This document shows positions 44,624 through 52,684 of a stretch of DNA of 64,000 nucleotides, piece by piece (the stretch's first letter is position 1; the number at the start of each line of letters is the position of its first letter). Below the pieces are notes generated by a model. That model searched no databases. It was given only the letters and a program-made list of their open reading frames with translations, and was not told the origin of the DNA. Source of the DNA: Burkholderiaceae bacterium (GTDB lineage Bacteria; Pseudomonadota; Gammaproteobacteria; Burkholderiales; Burkholderiaceae_C); the NCBI GenBank assembly GCA_017992055.1, contig JAGOPK010000009.1:62001-126000 (forward strand), in the 5' to 3' direction. Made by a program: the position numbers and the translations under genes.

Positions 44624-45236
44624 GCCGGTGCCCCAACCCCGCCAGCTGGGCCTGGGCTGGGATGTCCCGGGCCTGGTGGCCGGCGTCGACGAGGCCGGCC
44701 GTGGCCCGCTGGCCGGCCCGGTGGTGGCCGCCGCGGTGATCCTCGACGAGCTGCAGCCCATTGCCGGCCTGGCCGACAGCAAGGTGTTGACGGCGCGCCG
44801 GCGCGAGGCGCTGTTCGACGAGATCCGCGCCAAGGCCCTGGCCTGCTGCATTGCCGAGGCCAGCGTGGACGAGATCGACCGGCTCAACATCCTGCATGCC
44901 ACGATGCTGGCGATGAAGCGTGCGGTGGAGGGCCTGCGCCTGCCGCCGCACAAGGTGCTGGTGGACGGCAACCGCCTGCCGGTGCTGAGGGTGCCGGGCG
45001 AGGCCATCGTCAAGGGCGATGCCAAGGTGCCGGCGATCTCGGCCGCGTCCATCCTGGCCAAGGTGCACCGTGACCGGCTGTGCGAGGCCCTGCATGCCGA
45101 GCATCCGGTCTACGGCTTTGCCACGCACAAGGGCTATCCCACGGCCGAGCACCTGGCGGCGCTGCGCCAGCACGGCGCCTGTGTCGCCCATCGCCGCAGT
45201 TATGCGCCGGTGCGCGCGGTGCTGGGCGAGGGCTGA
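44592..45236 (+). CDS. rnhB: Ribonuclease HII
   Basis: Removes ribonucleotides from RNA/DNA hybrids. Catalytic acidic residues start with Asp33-Glu34 of [17 protein letters not shown] and the [11 protein letters not shown] segment complete the active site. The start is ambiguous: ATG 44592 (214 residues, inside lpxB) or GTG 44628 just after the lpxB stop. The usual lpxB-rnhB-rRNA methyltransferase order holds. Confidence 0.94.
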   Translation: MPSRKSSNAAEPVPQPRQLGLGWDVPGLVAGVDEAGRGPLAGPVVAAAVILDELQPIAGLADSKVLTARRREALFDEIRAKALACCIAEASVDEIDRLNILHATMLAMKRAVEGLRLPPHKVLVDGNRLPVLRVPGEAIVKGDAKVPAISAASILAKVHRDRLCEALHAEHPVYGFATHKGYPTAEHLAALRQHGACVAHRRSYAPVRAVLGEG

Positions 45237-45238
45237 TC

Positions 45239-46012
45239 ATGAGCGCGCCGCTGGAGATCACGTCCAAGGACAACCCGCTGCTGGTGCGGCTGCGCCGCCT
45301 GGCACGCGAGCCCGGCGCCTACCGCAAGGCCGGCGAGGTCTGGCTGGAGGGCGAGCACCTGGGCTCGGCCCTGCTGGCGCGCGGCCTGCGGCCGGCCCAG
45401 GCGGTGGTGGCCCACAGCGCCTGGCAGCAGCCGGCGCTGCGTGCGCTGGCGCAGTGTGCGCCACGGGTGGTGCTGATCAGCGATGCGCTGTTCGATGGCC
45501 TCAGCGGCCTGGAGTCACCGGCGCGCATCGGCCTGCTGCTGAGCCTGCCGCCGGCGGCGGCCATCGCTGCCGATGCGCCCAGCCTGGTGCTGGACCGGGT
45601 GCAGGACGCCGGCAACGTCGGCAGCATGCTGCGCAGCGCCGCGGCCTTCGGCTTCACCCAGGTGCTGGCGCTGCAGGGCACGGCGGCGCTGTGGTCGCCC
45701 AAGGTGCTGCGCGCCGGCATGGGCGCGCATTTCGGCCTGCGTCTGGTCGAGGGCCTGCAGCCGGCGGACCTGCAGGCGCTGGCCGTGCCCCTGGTCGGCA
45801 CCAGCCTGGCCACCGAGGCCCTGCTGCCCGAGGCCCAGCTGCCCTGGCCCTGCGCCTGGGTGATGGGCCACGAAGGCCAGGGCGTGGCGCCGGCCCTGCT
45901 GGAGCGCTGCGCGCTGACGCTGCGCATTCCGCAGCCGGGCGGCGAAGAATCGCTGAATGTCGCGGCCGCGGCCGCGGTGTGCCTGTACGAGTCGCAGCGG
46001 CAGCGGACTTAG
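45239..46012 (+). CDS. TrmH/SpoU-family RNA 2'-O-methyltransferase
   Basis: SPOUT-class methyltransferase with the three SpoU motifs: LDRVQDAGNVGSMLRSAAAFG, WVMGHEGQG and IPQPGGEESLNVAAAAAV. An N-terminal substrate-binding extension (ITSKDNPLLVRLRRL) suggests an rRNA target. 257 residues. It starts 3 bases after rnhB. Target nucleotide unknown. It overlaps by 4 bases with the convergent SDR gene. Confidence 0.9.
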   Translation: MSAPLEITSKDNPLLVRLRRLAREPGAYRKAGEVWLEGEHLGSALLARGLRPAQAVVAHSAWQQPALRALAQCAPRVVLISDALFDGLSGLESPARIGLLLSLPPAAAIAADAPSLVLDRVQDAGNVGSMLRSAAAFGFTQVLALQGTAALWSPKVLRAGMGAHFGLRLVEGLQPADLQALAVPLVGTSLATEALLPEAQLPWPCAWVMGHEGQGVAPALLERCALTLRIPQPGGEESLNVAAAAAVCLYESQRQRT

Positions 46013-46815
46013 CGACCGGACTGCTCGGCCGCGCGCAGCCGCAGCGTCGGCAGGCCCACGCCGGCGGCGTCGAAGCCGCCGTCCACCGCCAGCACCTGGC
46101 CGTTGACATAGCTGGCCTCGGGGCTGCACAGGAAGCCGATCACATTGGCCATTTCCTGGCAGCTGCCATAGCGCTCCAGCGGGATCACGTCGTGGTAGTC
46201 CTTGCGGATGGCCACGCTGTGCACCAGCTTGGCCATCTCGGTTTCCACCGGTCCGGGGGCGATGGCATTGACGCGGATGCCCACCGTGCCCAGCTCGGTG
46301 GCCTGCTGCTTGGTCAGGTGGATCAGCGCGGCCTTGCTGGTGCCATAGGCCACACGCAGCGTGCTGGCGCGCAGGCCCGAGATCGAGGCGATGTTGACCA
46401 CCGCGCCACCGCCGTGCTGGAGCATCAGCGGCGCCAGCGCCTGGGTGCACAGGAAGGGGCCGTTGAGGTTGGTGGCCAGCACCGTCTGCCATTCGGTGAA
46501 GCTGGTCTCGCCTATGGGCTTGAACACCGCCACGCCGGCGTTGTTGACCAGGGCGTCGATGCGGCCGAAGCGCTCTTGCGTGGTGGCGGCGGCGCGCGCC
46601 ACCTGCTCGGGCTGGGACACATCGCAATGCAGGGCCAGCACGCGCTCGGGCAGGGCCAGGGCCTGGTCGGTGGCGGCCAGCGTGGTGGCGTCGATGTCCC
46701 ACAGCGCGACGCGCCAGCCATGGTCCAGAAACCATTGCGCGGCCGCCAGGCCGATGCCGCGTGCGCCGCCGGTGACCACGGCCACCTTGGATGTTTGGGG
46801 GGAGGGCTGGGTCAT
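46009..46815 (-). CDS. SDR family oxidoreductase
   Basis: Classical short-chain dehydrogenase. NAD(P) motif TGGARGIG at 15-22, NNAG near 91-94, active-site Ser144 or Ser146, Tyr157 and Lys161 (YGTSK). The aspartate at the end of the second beta strand (LWDID) favours NAD over NADP. 268 residues from ATG 46815; the frame stays open far upstream but that part overlaps the LysR gene. Divergent from LysR, which probably regulates it. Substrate unknown. Confidence 0.9.
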   Translation of the reverse strand: MTQPSPQTSKVAVVTGGARGIGLAAAQWFLDHGWRVALWDIDATTLAATDQALALPERVLALHCDVSQPEQVARAAATTQERFGRIDALVNNAGVAVFKPIGETSFTEWQTVLATNLNGPFLCTQALAPLMLQHGGGAVVNIASISGLRASTLRVAYGTSKAALIHLTKQQATELGTVGIRVNAIAPGPVETEMAKLVHSVAIRKDYHDVIPLERYGSCQEMANVIGFLCSPEASYVNGQVLAVDGGFDAAGVGLPTLRLRAAEQSGR

Positions 46816-46894
46816 GGTCGGTCTCCTGTGTCTTGGAAAGGGCGGATGGGCGCGGCGAAAGTCTAGGCAGCCGCATGCATTCGCTGAAGTACTA

Positions 46895-46918
46895 TTTTCA
46901 GATCGATTCATCTGGAAA
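46895..46918. promoter_or_regulatory. Dyad operator candidate between SDR and LysR genes
   Basis: TTTTCAGAT and ATCTGGAAA flank CGATTC, matching at 8 of 9 positions as an inverted repeat. It ends 8 bases before the LysR ATG and adjoins a -10-like TACTAT (46890-46895). It resembles a regulator site but is not the strict T-N11-A LysR box. Confidence 0.5.
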
Positions 46919-46926
46919 TCAGAACC

Positions 46927-47814
46927 ATGGAGCTGCGCCACCTGCGCTGCCTGGTGGCCGTCGCCGAGGAACTGCACTTCGGCCGCGCCGCCGAGCGCCT
47001 GCACCTGTCCCAGCCGCCGGTCAGCCAGGCCATCAAGGAGCTGGAGGCCGAGCTGGGCCAGCGATTGTTCGAGCGCAACTCGCGCCGCATCGTGCTGACC
47101 GCGGCCGGCGAAGAGGCCTTGCGCGATGCCCGCGCGGTGCTGGCGCGCACCGAGGGCCTGCTGCAGCGCGGCCGCGAGGCCACGCTGGGCCGTGGCGGGC
47201 GCCTGGCCATCGGCTTCATCAGCCTGGCGGCCTATGCCTACCTGCCCGAGCTGCTGCGCCGCTTCAGCGCCGAGCATTCGCAGGTGCGCCTGGTGCTGCA
47301 GGAATCGACCACCGACCAGATGCTGGCCGACCTGGAGCGCGGTGCGCTGGACCTGGGCTGCGTCTTCGCCAGCCCGCAGCTGCCGCCCACGCTGGCCTAC
47401 CAGGCCACCAACCACGATGCGCTGGTGGTGGCCCTGCCGGCCGGCCATGCGCTGGCCGGGCTGGACCGCGTGCCGCTGGAACGCCTGGCCGGCGAGCAGT
47501 TCCTGGCCTTCGAGCGCCACCACGGGCCGCTGATGTTCGATGCCATGGTCAGCGCCTGCATGCGCCACGGCTTCTCGCCGCGGATTTTTCCGGCGCGGCA
47601 GATGCACACCATCGTCAGCCTGGTCTCGGGCGGCATCGGCGTGGCCCTGGTGCCGGCCAGCGTGCAGGTGATGCACCGCCAGGGCGTGGTCTACCGGCCG
47701 CTGGCCGGCACGCCCACCCTGGTGGAGCATGGCGCGGCCTGGCGCCGCGACGACGATGCGCCGCTGCTGCAGCAGTTCATCCAGCAGCTGCCGCGGGTGG
47801 CCGGTCCGGCTTGA
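46927..47814 (+). CDS. LysR-family transcriptional regulator
   Basis: N-terminal winged helix-turn-helix (1-60, HFGRAAERLHLSQPPVSQAIKELE) and a C-terminal effector domain from about residue 90 (GFISLAAYAYLPELL...). 295 residues. It is divergent from the SDR gene, the usual arrangement of a LysR regulator and its target, with a 111-base gap holding a dyad. Effector unknown. Its stop is immediately adjacent to the convergent IclR gene. Confidence 0.93.
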   Translation: MELRHLRCLVAVAEELHFGRAAERLHLSQPPVSQAIKELEAELGQRLFERNSRRIVLTAAGEEALRDARAVLARTEGLLQRGREATLGRGGRLAIGFISLAAYAYLPELLRRFSAEHSQVRLVLQESTTDQMLADLERGALDLGCVFASPQLPPTLAYQATNHDALVVALPAGHALAGLDRVPLERLAGEQFLAFERHHGPLMFDAMVSACMRHGFSPRIFPARQMHTIVSLVSGGIGVALVPASVQVMHRQGVVYRPLAGTPTLVEHGAAWRRDDDAPLLQQFIQQLPRVAGPA

Positions 47815-48657
47815 TCAGGCCACGCCCTGCGGATGGGTCTGCAGGCCGGACTGCAGCCGCGTCAGCTCCTGGCTGGCCTGCATCAGCCGGTTGCCCAATG
47901 CGGCACGGCGCGCCGGGCCCAGGCGGCTTTCGATGGCCGCCAGGCTGATCGAGGCCACCGGCCGGCGCTGCACGTCGTAGACCGGCACGCCGATGGCCCA
48001 GCTGCTTTCCAGCACCAGGCCCGGGTTCAGGCAGTAGCCCAGCGCGCGGGCCTCGTGCACCAGGGCCCAGATGGCGGCGTCGCTGCAGCCCGGGTACTGG
48101 CGGGCGCGCATCTCGGCATTGCGCTGCAGCAGCTTGTGCACGTCTTCGTCGGACAGCGCCGCCAGCATCGCGCAGCTGCCGGCGCCCACGCCCAGCGGCC
48201 AGCGGTCGCCGGGTTTCACCAGCTGGTTGCGCAGCGGATAGTCGCCTTCCCAGCGCGACAAGCAGATGCTCTCGATGCCGTGCAGCACGGTGAAGAACAC
48301 CGTGTCGCCCGATTCCAGCGCCAGCGCGCGCAGCGCCGGCGCGGCCAGCCGCTGCAGCTCGTAGCTGGGCTCGGCGGCCAGGCCCACGGCAAAGGCCTCG
48401 GGGCCCAGCCGGTAGGCGCCGGTGGCCAGGTCGTGCAGCACAAAGCCCTCGTCGACCAGGGTGCGCGTCAGGCGCACGGCGGTGGCCTTGTTCAGTCCCA
48501 GGCGGCGGCCGATCTCGCCCATGCGCAGGCCGCCGGGGCCCACGCGGGTCAGCAGGCGCAGCACGGCCAGGCCGCGGCGCAGCGTCTGGGCGCCGGCCGT
48601 GGCCGGGCCGTCGCTGGCATTGGAACCCGGTATTAACCCGGATTCATGGGTCCACAT
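47815..48657 (-). CDS. IclR-family transcriptional regulator
   Basis: N-terminal winged helix (MGEIGRRLGLNKATAVRLTR, near 46-65) followed by the IclR effector domain (ELQRLAAPALRALALESGDTVFFTV; LVHEARALGYCLNPG). 280 residues. It is divergent from the thiolase/acyl-CoA ligase/TRAP operon, whose regulator it most likely is; IclR proteins often control aromatic and carboxylic acid use. Confidence 0.92.
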   Translation of the reverse strand: MWTHESGLIPGSNASDGPATAGAQTLRRGLAVLRLLTRVGPGGLRMGEIGRRLGLNKATAVRLTRTLVDEGFVLHDLATGAYRLGPEAFAVGLAAEPSYELQRLAAPALRALALESGDTVFFTVLHGIESICLSRWEGDYPLRNQLVKPGDRWPLGVGAGSCAMLAALSDEDVHKLLQRNAEMRARQYPGCSDAAIWALVHEARALGYCLNPGLVLESSWAIGVPVYDVQRRPVASISLAAIESRLGPARRAALGNRLMQASQELTRLQSGLQTHPQGVA

Positions 48658-48662
48658 ATTGA

Positions 48663-48790
48663 ACCATTTTCTGGTCTGCTTCGGTCAAAACTCGGTCATC
48701 AAGGTCGGGATGCCCCGTAAACTTTTTCGACTTGCTGGTGCACCGGTGATTTGTGGTGCATGACAGGTTCACATAGTAGACCACCGGTGG
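48663..48790. promoter_or_regulatory. Repeat-rich control region between IclR gene and thiolase operon
   Basis: Contains a dyad ACCA-N5-TGGT (48663-48675), direct TCGGTCA copies at 48681-48687 and 48692-48698 (11-base period, one helical turn), TGGTGCA copies at 48736-48742 and 48754-48760, and the palindromes GGTGCACC (48737-48744) and CCACCGGTGG (48781-48790). Likely operator sites for the IclR regulator. Confidence 0.5.
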
Positions 48791-48831
48791 CGCATCCCAG
48801 GCCGATTCGCCGCCCCCCAGGAGACCCGCGC

Positions 48832-49998
48832 ATGACCACCGCCCACCTCGTTGGCTGGGGCCACACCCCGTTCGGCAAGCACGATGCGCTGGACCTGGAG
48901 CAACTGCTGCGCGAGGCCGCGCTGCCGGCCATTGCCAGCGCCGGACTGGAGCCGGGCGACATCGACGGCGTGTTCATCGGCCATTTCAACGGCGGCTTCG
49001 TGCGCCAGGACTTCAGCGGCGCGCTGGCCGCGCTGGCGATTCCCGAGCTGCGCCATGTGCCGGCGGTGCGGCTGGAAAACGCCTGCGCCACCGGCTCGGC
49101 GGCGATCTGGGCCGCGCTGGACGCCATCGAGAGCGGGCGGCTGCAGCGGGTGCTGGTGGTGGGCCTGGAGAAGATGAACACCCTGCCCAGCGCGCAGATC
49201 GGCGAGGTGCTGCTGCGCTGCTCGTATGTGAAGGAGGAGGGCGATACGCCGGGTGGATTTGCCGGCGTGTTCGGCCACATCGCCACCGGCTACTTCGAGC
49301 GCTTTGGCGACCAGAGCGATGCGCTGGCGGCCATCGCCGCGAAGAACCATGCCAATGGCGTGCACAACCCCTATGCGCACATGAAGCGCGACCTGGGCTT
49401 CGACTTCTGCCGCCAGCCCTCGGACAAGAACCCCTTTGTCGCCGGGCCGCTGAAGCGCTCGGACTGCTCGCTGGTGTCCGATGGCGCGGCGGCCCTGGTG
49501 CTGTCGTCGCAGCCGCTGGCCGCAGCCCGGGTGCCGGCGCTGCGCTGGCGCTCGCGCACCCAGGTCAACGAATACCTGCCGCTGGGCCGGCGCGACCCGA
49601 CCCGCTTCGAGGGCGCGGCCCTGGCCTGGCAGCGTGGCCTGGCCGCGGCCCGGGCCTCGCTGGACGACCTGGGCTTCGTCGAGACCCACGACTGCTTCAC
49701 CATCGCCGAGATGCTGGAGTACGAGGCCATGGGCCTGGCGCCGCAGGGCCAGGGCGCGCGCGTCATCCTCGACGGCGTGACGCGCAAGGACGGCCGGCTG
49801 CCGGTCAATCCTTCGGGTGGGCTCAAGTCGCGTGGCCATCCGATCGGTGCCACCGGCGTGTCCCAGCATGTGATGGCGGCCATGCAACTCAGCGGCACGG
49901 CCGGTGACATGCAGGTGCCGCGCTCCAGCCTGGGCGCGGTGTTCAACATGGGCGGCGCGGCGGTGGCCAACTACCTGAGCATCCTGGAAGCCGCCTGA
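48832..49998 (+). CDS. Thiolase-like acyl-CoA acetyltransferase (SCP-x-type thiolase)
   Basis: Thiolase-fold protein with nucleophile Cys85 in ENACATGSAA and the NPSGG...GHPIGATG loop (about 326-340). Where degradative thiolases have a second Cys (CxG), this one reads FNMGGAAVANY. ETHDCFT resembles the SCP-x subgroup. AGGAG precedes ATG 48832. 388 residues. First gene of an operon with an acyl-CoA synthetase and TRAP transporter. Whether it cleaves or condenses cannot be told. Confidence 0.85.
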   Translation: MTTAHLVGWGHTPFGKHDALDLEQLLREAALPAIASAGLEPGDIDGVFIGHFNGGFVRQDFSGALAALAIPELRHVPAVRLENACATGSAAIWAALDAIESGRLQRVLVVGLEKMNTLPSAQIGEVLLRCSYVKEEGDTPGGFAGVFGHIATGYFERFGDQSDALAAIAAKNHANGVHNPYAHMKRDLGFDFCRQPSDKNPFVAGPLKRSDCSLVSDGAAALVLSSQPLAAARVPALRWRSRTQVNEYLPLGRRDPTRFEGAALAWQRGLAAARASLDDLGFVETHDCFTIAEMLEYEAMGLAPQGQGARVILDGVTRKDGRLPVNPSGGLKSRGHPIGATGVSQHVMAAMQLSGTAGDMQVPRSSLGAVFNMGGAAVANYLSILEAA

Positions 49999-51617
49999 TG
50001 TCCACGGTCCATCCGGCCCAGGTCTGCAACCTGGCGCGACTGCTCAGCCACACGGCGCGGCTGTTTCCCGAGCGCACGGCGCTGATCCAGGGCGAGCAGC
50101 GCTGGACCTGGCGCGAGCTGGACCAGCGCGTCGATGCGCTGGTGGCGGCGCTGACGGCGCTGGGCGTGCAGCGCGGCGACCGCATCCTGCAGCAGTCGCG
50201 CAACAACCTGGCGCTGTTCGAGGCCGGCTGGGCCGCGTTTCGCATGGGCTGCGTCTGGGTGCCCACCAACTTCAGGTTGGCACCGTCGGAAGTGGCCTAC
50301 TTGGGCGAGTCCAGCGGCGCGGTGGTGATGCTGGCCGAGACGGTGTTTGCCGAGCATGTGGCGGCCACGCGCGCCGCCGCGCCGGCGCTGCGCCAGGTGC
50401 TGTGGATCGGCGACGGCATCCCTGATGGCGAGCCCGGCTACGAGGCCTTGGTGCAGCAGCACCTGGGCGCGGCGCCGGCCGAGGCCACGGTGGCCTATGA
50501 CGACCCGCTGTGGTTCTTCTACACCTCGGGCACCACCGGCAAGCCCAAGGCCGGCATCCTGACCCATGGCCAGATGAACTTCGTGGTCGCCAACCACCTG
50601 GCCGACCTGATCCCGGGCACCGACGAGCGCGACGTGTCCATCGCCGTGGCGCCGCTGTCGCATGGCGCCGGCATCCATGCGCTGCTGAACGTGGCGCGTG
50701 GCGCGGCCACCGTGCTGCTGCCGGGCGAGAAGATGGACGCCGGCCTGGTGTGGCAGCTGGTCGAGCGCCACCGCGTCAGCAACCTGTTCACCGTGCCGAC
50801 CATCGTCAAGCTGCTGGTCGAGCATCCGGCGGTCGACCAGCACGACCACAGCTCGCTGCGCTACCTGATTTATGCCGGTGCGCCGATGTACCGCGCCGAC
50901 CAGCGCCTGGCGCTGCAAAAGCTCGGCCCGGTGCTGGTGCAGTACTTCGGCCTGGGCGAGGTCACCGGCTGCATCACCGTGCTGCCGGCCCACATGCACT
51001 CGGCCGACGATGCCAGCCCCGATGCCAACATCGGCAGCTGCGGCCGGCCGCGCACCGGCATGGAGGTGGCGGTGCTGGATGCCGACATGCAGCCCGTGCC
51101 CACCGGCGAGATCGGCGAGATCTGCGTGCGTGGCGGCGCGGTCTTTGCCGGTTATCACGCCAATGCCGAGGCCACGGCCAAGGCGCTGCGTGGCGGCTGG
51201 TTCCACACCGGCGACCTGGGCCGCCTGGACCCGCGCGGCCTGCTCTACATCACCGGCCGCGAGTCGGACATGTACATCTCCGGCGGCAGCAACGTCTACC
51301 CGCGCGAATGCGAGGAGGTGCTGCTCAGCCATCCCGGCGTGGCCGAGGTGGCGGTGCTGGGCGTGCCCGACCGCAGCTGGGGCGAGATCGGCGTGGCCGT
51401 GGTGGTGCGCCGCGAGCCGCCGCCCGAGGGCCTGCCGCCGGTGGACGCCGATACGCTGCTGGCCTGGCTGGACGGCCGCCTGGCCCGCTACCGCTGGCCG
51501 CGGCAGTTCTTCTTCTGGGACGCCCTGCCCAAGTCGGGCTACGGCAAGATCACCAAGAAGGATGTGCGCGCGCTGCTGTTCGAGCGTGGCGAGGTGCTGC
51601 CGGTGCACGCCGACTGA
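49998..51617 (+). CDS. AMP-dependent acyl-CoA synthetase/ligase
   Basis: ANL superfamily enzyme that adenylates a carboxylic acid and forms the CoA thioester. P-loop-like YTSGTTGKPKAG at about 175-186, YFGLGEVTGC, and the C-terminal Lys motif SGYGKITKKD. 539 residues. Its start shares one base with the thiolase-like stop (TGATG), showing coupling. Acid substrate not predictable. Confidence 0.92.
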   Translation: MSTVHPAQVCNLARLLSHTARLFPERTALIQGEQRWTWRELDQRVDALVAALTALGVQRGDRILQQSRNNLALFEAGWAAFRMGCVWVPTNFRLAPSEVAYLGESSGAVVMLAETVFAEHVAATRAAAPALRQVLWIGDGIPDGEPGYEALVQQHLGAAPAEATVAYDDPLWFFYTSGTTGKPKAGILTHGQMNFVVANHLADLIPGTDERDVSIAVAPLSHGAGIHALLNVARGAATVLLPGEKMDAGLVWQLVERHRVSNLFTVPTIVKLLVEHPAVDQHDHSSLRYLIYAGAPMYRADQRLALQKLGPVLVQYFGLGEVTGCITVLPAHMHSADDASPDANIGSCGRPRTGMEVAVLDADMQPVPTGEIGEICVRGGAVFAGYHANAEATAKALRGGWFHTGDLGRLDPRGLLYITGRESDMYISGGSNVYPRECEEVLLSHPGVAEVAVLGVPDRSWGEIGVAVVVRREPPPEGLPPVDADTLLAWLDGRLARYRWPRQFFFWDALPKSGYGKITKKDVRALLFERGEVLPVHAD

Positions 51618-51660
51618 TCCCTTTTTTTCCCCGACCCCGAGACCCTGCTAGGAGACAACC

Positions 51661-52677
51661 ATGAGCTTCAATCGCCGCACCCTGCTGGCCAGCGCCGGCG
51701 CCATCGCCCTGCCCACGCTGCCGGCCACCGTCCTGGCCCAGGGCAAGGCCGAGTTCACGCTGAAGTACGCCAACAACCTGCCGGTCACGCACCCGATGAA
51801 TGTGCGGGCCAACGAGATGGCGGCCAAGATCCTGGCCGAGTCCAAGGGCCGGGTCGAGATCAAGGTCTTCCCCAGCAGCCAGCTGGGCAACGACACCGAC
51901 ACCCTTGGCCAGGTGCGCTCGGGCGCGGTGGACTTCTTCACGCTGTCGCCGCTGATCCTGGGCAACCTGATCCCGTCGGCGCAGATCAGCGGCGTGGGCT
52001 TTGCGTTCAAGGACTACGGCCAGGTCTGGGCCGCGATGGACGGCGCGCTGGGCGCCCATGTGCGCAAGGAGATCGCCGCCAAGTCGCCGATGTTCGCGTT
52101 CGAGAAGATCTGGGACAACGGCTACCGCCAGATGACCAGCAGCGCACGCGCCATCGCCAAGCCCGAAGACCTGAAGGGCATGAAGATGCGCGTGCCGCCC
52201 AGCCCGTTCTGGGTGTCGATGTTCAAGGCCTTCGAGGCCAGCCCGGCCACCATCAACTTCGCCGAGGTCTACACCGCGCTGCAGACCAAGGTGGTGGACG
52301 GCCAGGAGAACCCGCTGGCCATCATCGCCACCGCCAAGCTCAACGAGGTGCAGCAGTTCTGCTCGGTCACCAACCACATGTGGGACGGCTTCTGGTTCCT
52401 GGCCAACAAGAAGAGCTTCGAGCGCCTGCCGGCCGACCTGCAGGAGATCGTCACGCGCAACATCAATGCCGCGGCGCTGCTGGAGCGCGACGATGTGCGC
52501 AAGCTCAACGACGGCCTGATGGCCGACCTCAAGGCCAAGGGCATGCAGTTCAACACCACCGATGCCGAGCTGTTCCGCGCCAAGCTGCGTGCCGCCGGCT
52601 TCTATGCCGAGTGGCACAAGAAGTTCGGCGACGAGGCCTGGGCCCTGCTGGAGAAGTACACCGGCAAGCTGGTCTGA
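51661..52677 (+). CDS. dctP: TRAP transporter solute-binding protein (DctP family)
   Basis: Periplasmic receptor for a carboxylate. The N-terminus has a twin-arginine-like NRRTLLASAGA signal cleaved near VLAQG; GMKMRVPPSPFW and INFAEVYTALQTKVVDGQENP are DctP hallmarks, the Arg being the usual carboxylate clamp. 338 residues. It has AGGAG upstream and lies 43 bases after the acyl-CoA ligase gene. Confidence 0.93.
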   Translation: MSFNRRTLLASAGAIALPTLPATVLAQGKAEFTLKYANNLPVTHPMNVRANEMAAKILAESKGRVEIKVFPSSQLGNDTDTLGQVRSGAVDFFTLSPLILGNLIPSAQISGVGFAFKDYGQVWAAMDGALGAHVRKEIAAKSPMFAFEKIWDNGYRQMTSSARAIAKPEDLKGMKMRVPPSPFWVSMFKAFEASPATINFAEVYTALQTKVVDGQENPLAIIATAKLNEVQQFCSVTNHMWDGFWFLANKKSFERLPADLQEIVTRNINAAALLERDDVRKLNDGLMADLKAKGMQFNTTDAELFRAKLRAAGFYAEWHKKFGDEAWALLEKYTGKLV

Positions 52678-52684
52678 GGCCGCG

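Noticed and set aside
46009-47730. Extension of the SDR frame to 573 residues
   Set aside because: The extra part is antisense to the LysR gene; the ATG at 46815 gives a standard SDR length and N-terminus.
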